Source: Actinomycetota bacterium
Lineage (GTDB): Bacteria > Actinomycetota > Actinomycetes > S36-B12
NCBI GenBank assembly: GCA_003456155.1
Contig: DMPC01000184.1
Location: 6,468-25,603, forward strand
Direction: 5' to 3'
Length of the DNA stretch: 19,136 nucleotides
Shown: piece by piece, positions 14,330-19,136 of the stretch
Position numbering within the stretch: the first letter of the stretch is position 1
Layout: each line of letters starts with the position of its first letter
Notes under the pieces: model-generated
What the model saw: only the letters and a program-made list of their open reading frames with translations
Told to the model about the DNA's origin: nothing
The model's database searches: none
Position numbers and translations under genes: made by a program

Positions 14330-15118
14330 GACCGGGTAGAACTTGGCAGCACGGTCCGAGAGGACCTCTTTGCCGGCGTCCATCACGATGACGGCACCGT
14401 TCATGAACCTGCCCTCGTCGCTGCCGAGCCACACCGCCGCGTTCGCCATGTCCTCCGGCCGCGGAGCCTTGCCCCCGGGGTACTTGGACGACAGTCGCTC
14501 GTAGGCCGCGTCGAGGGCGTCCTTGTCTCCCGCCACGAGCCCGGCCGTCAGGGACGACAGCGTCGCTCCCGGGCAGATCACGTTGACGCGGATGCCATGC
14601 GGGGCAGCCTCGACGGCCACCGACTTGCTCAATCCGATGACCCCGTGCTTGGCGGTCGAGTACACGTGCGGCCCGAGGCCTCCTTGCACACCGGCCGTGC
14701 TGGACGTGTTGATGATCGCGCCGTGGCCCTGCTGCTTCATGACCGCCATGGCGTGCTTCGTGCCCAGGAAGACGCTGGTGAGCAGGATCGCCATCGTCCG
14801 CTCGTACTGATCCAGCGGCGTGTCGGCGATCGGACCCTGCACCCCGACGACCCCGGCGTTGTTGATCATGACGTCGAGAGATCCGAAGGAGTTCTGGCAC
14901 GCCTCGATCGCCGCGACGACGTCCTCCTCGCTTGTGACGTCGGTGCGGAGGAAGACGACAGCGTCTCCTAGCTCCGCGGCAAGCCTCTCCCCCGCCTCGA
15001 CGTCGATGTCGGCGATGACGCAGCGGGCCCCCTCGGCCACATAGCGCCGGACGATCCCCTCACCGATGCCGCGGGCGCCGCCCGTGACCACGGCGGACTT
15101 GCCCTCCATGCGTCCCAT
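14324..15118 (-). CDS. Short-chain dehydrogenase/reductase (classical SDR, NAD-type)
   Basis: This 264-residue classical SDR has TGGARGIG (12-19), Asp37 after the second strand (VIADID, implying NAD over NADP), NNAG (86-89), Ser139/140 (INTSSTAG), and Tyr153/Lys157 (VYSTAKHG). The protein closes ...AAKFYPVD. The ATG at 15118 overlaps the upstream SnoaL-like stop by one base (TGATG) and is preferred over a reading extended to 15298, whose extra 60 residues are low-complexity Arg-rich shadow sequence. An ATG three codons later (15109) is an alternative. It is the last gene of the Rieske operon. With a Rieske oxygenase upstream, oxidation of a cis-diol or secondary alcohol is likely, but the substrate is unknown. 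Confidence 0.92.
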   Translation of the reverse strand: MGRMEGKSAVVTGGARGIGEGIVRRYVAEGARCVIADIDVEAGERLAAELGDAVVFLRTDVTSEEDVVAAIEACQNSFGSLDVMINNAGVVGVQGPIADTPLDQYERTMAILLTSVFLGTKHAMAVMKQQGHGAIINTSSTAGVQGGLGPHVYSTAKHGVIGLSKSVAVEAAPHGIRVNVICPGATLSSLTAGLVAGDKDALDAAYERLSSKYPGGKAPRPEDMANAAVWLGSDEGRFMNGAVIVMDAGKEVLSDRAAKFYPVD

Positions 15119-15591
15119 CAGTGCCCGTCGCTCATCATGAGTCGCTGCATCATGGTGAGCGTGGCCTCGTCGCGACCGACGGCTCCTGCGGCGACGATGA
15201 CCCGGGTGCTCATCTTCCAGCCCTCGACGCTCTTGCTCCAGGTGTCGAGGTAGCGACCGTGCAGGGTCCACTCCTTCCCATCGGCGCCGCGGTGCCATGC
15301 CGTGATGAGGCTCTCGGCCGTGGCGTCGTCCGTGCCGGTGAAGTCGATGGAGATGTTCGTGACCGCGTGCGAGGTCTGCGCATAGCGCGTGTAGGCGTTT
15401 CGCCAGGCCTCACGCAGGGCGTCGTGCCCCTCCAGCCAGGTGCCGCTGAAGTTGACCCGGGCATCGGGGTGGAAGCAGGTGATCTGCGTCTCGATGTCCG
15501 CCATGTCAGCCGCCTTGGCGTATCGGTACATCATCTGCTCGATGTCATGACGGTCCGGGAATCGGAGGCCGTCGACGCGATAGCTGGTCAT
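15118..15591 (-). CDS. SnoaL-like domain protein (NTF2 fold)
   Basis: This 157-residue protein begins MTSYRVDGLRFPDRHDIEQM and follows the SnoaL-like_4 pattern: helical MMYRYAKAADMADIETQITC, FHPDARVNFSGTW, TSHAVTNISIDFTG and the paired strands HGRYLDTWSKSVEGWKMSTR. Tyr/Arg in MYRYA, Asp in HPDA and His in TSHAVTN sit at the usual active-site positions of the dehydratase/isomerase subgroup. It resembles the SnoaL protein at 12233 more than that at 7840. The ATG is preceded by GAAAGG. It lies 29 nt after the TIM-barrel gene and one base into the SDR gene, so the three are one transcription unit. Confidence 0.82.
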   Translation of the reverse strand: MTSYRVDGLRFPDRHDIEQMMYRYAKAADMADIETQITCFHPDARVNFSGTWLEGHDALREAWRNAYTRYAQTSHAVTNISIDFTGTDDATAESLITAWHRGADGKEWTLHGRYLDTWSKSVEGWKMSTRVIVAAGAVGRDEATLTMMQRLMMSDGH

Positions 15592-15620
15592 GCGTGCCCT
15601 TTCGTGGTTCCGATGCTGAA

Positions 15621-16463
15621 TCAGCGGCTGGCGGCGAGGACCGCTTCGATGCCGTCCGCTATCTGCTGCGCCGTCGTGAAGGAGTCCTGCTGGTGGAGTT
15701 CGGAGGAGATGACCTCGATGGAGAAGGTCGAATCAGGGCGATGGGCGTTGCGCTGCCGCACGAGATCCACCAGCGCGAACTCGCCCCGACCCGGGATCTT
15801 CCGATTGACGAGGCAGTCCTTCAGGAGATCGTCCGGCAACTGACTCTCCACGGTGCCGTCGTTGAACTGCACCGTGGAGATGTAGGGCCACAACCCCTGA
15901 AGGTGGTCGATGCCCAGGCCCATGCGATAGAGGTGCCACACGTCCATGCACATCGACAGATTGGGGCGATCCGCCCGCTCGATGATGGCTGCCGCGTCGG
16001 ACGGGGTCTGCATGTTGGTGAAGGGAAGCGGCTCCAGCACCACGTCTACCCCCCACTGCGCGAACTCGTCCGCGACCGCGCCGGATCGAGCCGCGGCGTC
16101 GTCGAGCGTTCCCGCGTAGGGAGCCACCGACTGCAGTCGTGCCGGGCGGAAGCGCTCCGCGAGGACGGCTGACAGGGCCAGCTTCGGATCGGGCTGCTCC
16201 TGCATGACGCGGACGGCCTCGAGCTCGGTCAACCGCAGGTCGTGAGAGGTCAGGAGTGACTCGAACTCGTCGAGATCGTGCCCGTCCTCAAGCCACAGCC
16301 CGAGCCAGCGGATGCTGATGCCCACATCCGTGAAGCCCGCCGCACGGGCCGCCGCGAAGCGCTCGTCGAGCGGGACTTCCGGCAGGCAGTTGAACGAGAA
16401 GGTGAAGTCCGACAGGACCGGCACGGCGTCAGTTGCCCGCGAGGTCACGTGCGATGCCGTCAT
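15621..16463 (-). CDS. TIM-barrel sugar-phosphate isomerase/epimerase-like protein
   Basis: This 280-residue member of the xylose-isomerase-like/AP-endonuclease-2 TIM-barrel superfamily shows the strand FTFSFNCLPEVPLDERFAAA, AAGFTDVGISIRW, the metal-site acids in VDVVLEPLP and SMCMDVWHLYRMG, VQFNDG, and the final GRGEF...FSIEVIS. Glu, Asp and His at these positions would bind a divalent metal. Members act on sugars, inositols and hydroxypyruvate, or as dehydratases in aromatic-ring pathways. The ATG at 16463 overlaps the Rieske gene by 35 nt. A GTG at 16424, four bases after the Rieske stop, would give a more family-like N-terminus (MPVLSDFTFSF). Neither has a strong ribosome site, so the start is uncertain. 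In a Rieske operon with no sugar genes it may isomerise or dehydrate the hydroxylated product. Confidence 0.83.
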   Translation of the reverse strand: MTASHVTSRATDAVPVLSDFTFSFNCLPEVPLDERFAAARAAGFTDVGISIRWLGLWLEDGHDLDEFESLLTSHDLRLTELEAVRVMQEQPDPKLALSAVLAERFRPARLQSVAPYAGTLDDAAARSGAVADEFAQWGVDVVLEPLPFTNMQTPSDAAAIIERADRPNLSMCMDVWHLYRMGLGIDHLQGLWPYISTVQFNDGTVESQLPDDLLKDCLVNRKIPGRGEFALVDLVRQRNAHRPDSTFSIEVISSELHQQDSFTTAQQIADGIEAVLAASR

Positions 16464-17586
16464 CGATCAGACGCTGGACCTGGTTGTGGAACTTGGGGAT
16501 CTTGCACTCACGGTCGTTGAAGAAGTTCTCCTTGTAGTAGGAGGAGCGTGACGCAGCAGCGATGTCCTCCCACGTCCAGACGTCCTCGCCGACCACGATC
16601 TTCAGATGGTCCCAGTGGCGCTGGGTGCGAGCGAGGTAGTCCGGATCATCGGTCTTGTACCAGAGCTCCCACGTCTCGAACCGGGTCTTGTTGTGCGAGA
16701 TCGGAACCGAGCGGAAGAGCTGGAGATGCTCGGGATTGTTGTTGAAGACGCTCGTCGGGAAGATCGTGTAGTGGCAGATGGCCACCGACTGGTGATCCGG
16801 GTTCTCCTTCAGCTTCGGAAGGGCGCCCTTGAGCGGGACCACCATCATGGAGTGGCGGTCGAACTCGAAGATCCGCATCTCGCGGCCGTCCTTCACATCC
16901 TGCGGAGGGATGTGATGGAGCGCGGGCGCGTGGTAGAACTCGTTGAAGGCGTCGACGACGACCTTCCAGTTGACGTCGACGTACCAGGTGAGCTTCTCCT
17001 TGAGGAACATGTCCTCCATGCGGTAGGCGCCGAGATCGACGAGGATGTCCTCACCGAGCCACTCGTCCAGCGGTGGTGCAACGCCTGGGCCGGCGAGGAC
17101 GCCCCAGACCCAGCCGCCCCACTCGGCCAGTTCCACCTGGTGGGCCTGGAGTCCGCCGAGCTTGTCCTGGTCGAAGTCCTCACGATCGGGGACGCCGACC
17201 ACCTTGCCATCGAAGTCGTAGACCCAGTCGTGCCACGGGCACTTGAAGCGGCGCGCGCACTCGCCGGAGTCGCGCACGATGCGGGCGCCGCGGTGCAGGC
17301 AGACGTTGTGGAAGCCGCCGAGAGTGCCGTCCTTCTTGCGGGTGATGACGATGGTCTCGCCGTGCCCCTCCCAGACGACATGGTCGCCGGTGTTCTGCAG
17401 CTGCTCCGAACGGCACATGATCTGCCAGCTCGGGTTCAGGACGTACTTGCGCTCGAGTTCGAATCGCGCCGGATCGGTGTACCAGGAGGACGGCACCGTC
17501 TCGGACTTGCCCGGGGTGTTGGGGATCTCGGGGGCGAAGCGGAGGGGTCCGTCACCACGGGTGGGCGGAACGAAGGGAGTCGTCAT
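16429..17586 (-). CDS. Rieske non-heme iron oxygenase, alpha subunit
   Basis: This 385-residue aromatic ring-hydroxylating-type oxygenase inserts oxygen into a C-H or ring using electrons from a partner reductase. The N-terminal Rieske domain has Cys96-x-His98 (NVCLHRGARI) and Cys116-x2-His119 (FKCPWHDWVYDFDG) for the 2Fe-2S cluster. The mononuclear iron site is NEFYHAPALHH, with His219 and His224 as ligands. Glu216 occupies the bridging-acid position (Asp205 in naphthalene dioxygenase). An acid near residue 350 in VGEDVWTWEDI is the likely third ligand. No beta subunit is present, so a homotrimeric alpha-only enzyme is expected. GAGAGGA precedes the ATG. It lies in one operon with the downstream TIM-barrel, SnoaL and SDR genes; the reductase gene is 126 bp upstream on the same strand. 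The substrate is unknown. Confidence 0.93.
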   Translation of the reverse strand: MTTPFVPPTRGDGPLRFAPEIPNTPGKSETVPSSWYTDPARFELERKYVLNPSWQIMCRSEQLQNTGDHVVWEGHGETIVITRKKDGTLGGFHNVCLHRGARIVRDSGECARRFKCPWHDWVYDFDGKVVGVPDREDFDQDKLGGLQAHQVELAEWGGWVWGVLAGPGVAPPLDEWLGEDILVDLGAYRMEDMFLKEKLTWYVDVNWKVVVDAFNEFYHAPALHHIPPQDVKDGREMRIFEFDRHSMMVVPLKGALPKLKENPDHQSVAICHYTIFPTSVFNNNPEHLQLFRSVPISHNKTRFETWELWYKTDDPDYLARTQRHWDHLKIVVGEDVWTWEDIAAASRSSYYKENFFNDRECKIPKFHNQVQRLIDDGIARDLAGN

Positions 17587-17624
17587 CGAGGGTCCTCTCG
17601 GGCACGTTCCAGCGGAGTAGCGCC

Positions 17625-17654
17625 ACCGTACACTTGTCTAGATGACTTTTTCAA
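17625..17654 (-). promoter_or_regulatory. Candidate promoter of the Rieske gene
   Basis: On the minus strand TTGAAA (17649-17654) and TACGGT (17625-17630) are separated by 18 bases, a plausible SigA-type pair. The start point would be near 17618, giving a leader of about 32 nt with the GAGAGGA ribosome site. The spacer contains TCTAGA within a partly symmetric stretch, a possible operator. It would let the Rieske operon run separately from the reductase gene upstream. Confidence 0.4.
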
Positions 17655-17712
17655 GGGGTCAGGGCACGACGGATCCGGCCGGTCGGGGCGGCAGCAGCGC
17701 GGCTGATGCCCC

Positions 17713-18669
17713 TCAGATGTCCAGGACCAGGCGATCCCCGCGGCATCGCGACACGCACGGCATCATGTACAGCCCCTCCTCGCGGTCCTCCTCGGACAGC
17801 AGGGAGTCGCGGTGGACGATCTCGCCCTCGAGGACCTTGGTCTCGCACGTGCCGCAGACCCCTTCGGCGCACGAGGTCATGATCGGCACGCCGTTGCCCT
17901 GCAGGACCTCGACGATGCTTGTGCCGACCGGCACGGTGAACTCTGCGCCCGTGCTGTTGACCACCACCGTGAACTCGTGGTCGCCGCCGTCTCCGTCCGT
18001 CTCGATCACCTTGGCCGAGAAGCGCTCCACGTGCGGAGCCGGGCGCCCGAGCTTCGCGCACGTGGCCTCCACCGCGTCGATGAGCGGGCCGGGGCCGCAG
18101 CAGTAGACCGCCGTGTCGGGTGCCGCGTCGCTCAGGATCTGCTCCAGCGGCAGCAGGCCCTTCTCGTCCTGGGGCCAGATGGTCGCCCCCAGTGCCTCGA
18201 GCTTGTCGCGGAAGGCCATGGAGGCCCGAGTGCGACCGCCATACCAGAAGGTCCAGGGGACTCCCTTGTCGAAGATGACCTCCCCGAGCATCGGAACCAT
18301 CGGGGTCACCCCGATGCCACCCGCGATGAACAGGTAGGCCGGGGCGTCGACCAGGGGGAAGTGGTTGCGCGGGCCCCGGGTCTTGACGGCGTCACCGACC
18401 TTGATGCGGTCGTGGACGTAGGAGGAGCCTCCCCGGCTCTCCGGCTCCTTCAGCACCGCGATGCGCCAGGTGTCGGCCTGGTAGTGACTGCACAGTGAGT
18501 ACTGCCGCTCGACACCGTTCTCCAGCTGCAGGTCGATGTGCGCCCCGGGGTCCCAGGCCGGCAGCCTCTCGCCCGTCGGGGCACCGAGCCGGATCGTGAC
18601 GACCCCGTCGGCCTCCTCGACGCGCTCGATCACGACAAGGTCGCGGTAGTCCTCGTACACGTACGCCAT
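17713..18669 (-). CDS. PDR/VanB-type oxygenase reductase (flavin, NAD and C-terminal 2Fe-2S ferredoxin)
   Basis: This 318-residue single-chain reductase moves electrons from NAD(P)H to an oxygenase. Domain order is that of phthalate dioxygenase reductase. A flavin-binding barrel (RQYSLCS, 55-61, with an FMN-type GGSSYVHD region) is followed by an NAD domain (AGGIGVTPMVPML, 116-128; YCCGPGPLIDAV). A plant-type ferredoxin at the C-terminus has Cys267, Cys272, Cys275 and a final Cys305 (SCAEGVCGTC...MMPCVSRC). It lies directly upstream of the Rieske gene on the same strand and is the obvious electron donor, making a two-component (class IA-like) system. It starts 2 nt after the stop of the PEP-domain gene, so those two are co-transcribed. 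Confidence 0.94.
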   Translation of the reverse strand: MAYVYEDYRDLVVIERVEEADGVVTIRLGAPTGERLPAWDPGAHIDLQLENGVERQYSLCSHYQADTWRIAVLKEPESRGGSSYVHDRIKVGDAVKTRGPRNHFPLVDAPAYLFIAGGIGVTPMVPMLGEVIFDKGVPWTFWYGGRTRASMAFRDKLEALGATIWPQDEKGLLPLEQILSDAAPDTAVYCCGPGPLIDAVEATCAKLGRPAPHVERFSAKVIETDGDGGDHEFTVVVNSTGAEFTVPVGTSIVEVLQGNGVPIMTSCAEGVCGTCETKVLEGEIVHRDSLLSEEDREEGLYMMPCVSRCRGDRLVLDI

Positions 18670-18671
18670 GG

Positions 18672-19136
18672 CTAGACCGTAACCGCTCCCGGCACCGCGG
18701 ACGACTCGACGGTGACCGTGCCCGACGTTCCGTCCACGGTCACCTCCATGCCATCACGCAGCTGGGTCGTGCCCGTCGTCACCGACAGCACCGAGGGGAT
18801 GCCCAGTTCGCGACTGACGACGACGGCGTGGCTGTTCATGGCGCCGACATCGACGACAACGGCACCGGCGATCAGGAACAGCGGGGTCCATGCCGCGTCC
18901 GTGAAGGGAGCGACCAGGACGTCCCCCGGCTCGAGCCGCGCCATGTCGGCAGGATCGGTCAGGACGCACACGCGCCCGGTGTAGCGGCCGCTGCCACCCC
19001 CGAGCCCCGCCAGCACGTCACCCTCCTTGAGGGCGGGCATCTGCCGCTCACTGCGACGCCTCCACTGGGAGAGCGGAGCCGGATCCGCAGCGATGATGAA
19101 GGGGGGCTCGAGCGCGAACAGATCGTCGTACTCGGC
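18672..19136 (-). CDS. PEP-utilising enzyme, swivelling (mobile) domain protein, C-terminal part
   Basis: About 154 residues run from the window edge to a TAG at 18672-18674. They begin AEYDDLFALEPPFIIAADPA and end VTVESSAVPGAVTV; no start is seen, so the gene is cut. The core GRVCVLTDPADMARLEPGDV, then the phosphohistidine loop (GAMNSHAVVVSRELGIPSV), is the mobile domain of PEP synthase, pyruvate phosphate dikinase and rifampicin phosphotransferase. The His in NSHA would carry the phosphate (the usual motif is TSHA). Relatives in aromatic catabolism include phenylphosphate synthase, which phosphorylates phenol before carboxylation. Whether the missing upstream part contains ATP-grasp and PEP-binding domains cannot be seen. 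It is co-transcribed with the PDR-type reductase 2 nt downstream. Confidence 0.85.
   Translation of the reverse strand, partial: AEYDDLFALEPPFIIAADPAPLSQWRRRSERQMPALKEGDVLAGLGGGSGRYTGRVCVLTDPADMARLEPGDVLVAPFTDAAWTPLFLIAGAVVVDVGAMNSHAVVVSRELGIPSVLSVTTGTTQLRDGMEVTVDGTSGTVTVESSAVPGAVTV

Noticed and set aside
15119..15298. N-terminal extension of the SDR gene to 15298
   Set aside because: The extension is Arg/His-rich shadow of the SnoaL-like gene. The Rossmann motif begins 12 residues after the ATG at 15118.
18676..18681. TACGGT six bases before the reductase ATG, with leaderless-promoter spacing
   Set aside because: It has the same geometry as the box at 11100-11105, but it falls in the last codons of the upstream gene, with no -35 match and only 2 nt between the genes. 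Co-transcription is simpler.
1..19136. CRISPR arrays, tRNA/rRNA genes, insertion sequences or phage genes
   Set aside because: No regularly spaced direct repeats, cloverleaf-like sequences, transposase or integrase motifs were seen on either strand. The one striking repeat is the single inverted repeat at 14242-14329.

Overview
This 19.1 kb window is high-GC DNA (about two-thirds G+C by eye) from what looks like an actinobacterium. The evidence is G/C-biased third codon positions, GTG/TTG starts, many 1-4 nt gene overlaps, near-leaderless promoters with TANNNT -10 boxes, and the protein families present (EtfBA next to a MeaA-type mutase, a FadA4-like thiolase). Genus cannot be settled from the sequence alone. 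No tRNA, rRNA, CRISPR array, transposase or phage gene was seen. No intergenic stretch exceeds about 200 bases.

Left part (1-6931). On the minus strand, etfB-etfA-meaA-like form an apparent operon: an electron-transfer flavoprotein feeding acyl-CoA dehydrogenase electrons to the chain, and a B12-dependent acyl-CoA mutase cut by the window edge. Divergent from it is a crotonase-family gene, then two overlapping CNNM/CorC-type membrane proteins (DUF21 plus CBS). A FadA4-like acetyl-CoA acetyltransferase converges on them, separated by a compact hairpin that overlaps both stop codons.

Middle part (7066-14227). An SDR/SnoaL-like pair on the plus strand converges on a minus-strand operon of epimerase-like SDR, APH-fold kinase and TetR regulator. 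That operon is divergent from a plus-strand operon of an AttH/CrtC-like protein, a SnoaL-like protein, a second APH-fold kinase and a small helical protein. The divergent intergenic region (11051-11111) is only 61 bp. It holds a GGACA-N3-TGTCC inverted repeat between two promoters so close to the ATGs that the transcripts should be leaderless or nearly so. The TetR encoded by one of these operons is the obvious candidate to bind it.

Right part (14242-19136). A six-gene minus-strand run reads, in transcription order: PEP-utilising swivel-domain protein (partial), PDR-type flavin/2Fe-2S reductase, Rieske oxygenase alpha subunit, TIM-barrel isomerase-like protein, SnoaL-like protein and SDR. It ends in a 39-bp-stem near-perfect hairpin shared with the convergent upstream operon.

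Taken together, positions 7066-19136 resemble an uncharacterised catabolic locus. A Rieske oxygenase with its reductase would hydroxylate a substrate, SDRs would oxidise alcohols, SnoaL-fold proteins could isomerise, hydrate or dehydrate, and three separate phosphotransfer-type proteins could activate hydroxyl groups. CoA-level steps could be finished by the crotonase, thiolase, ETF and mutase on the left. The substrate is not evident from the sequence.
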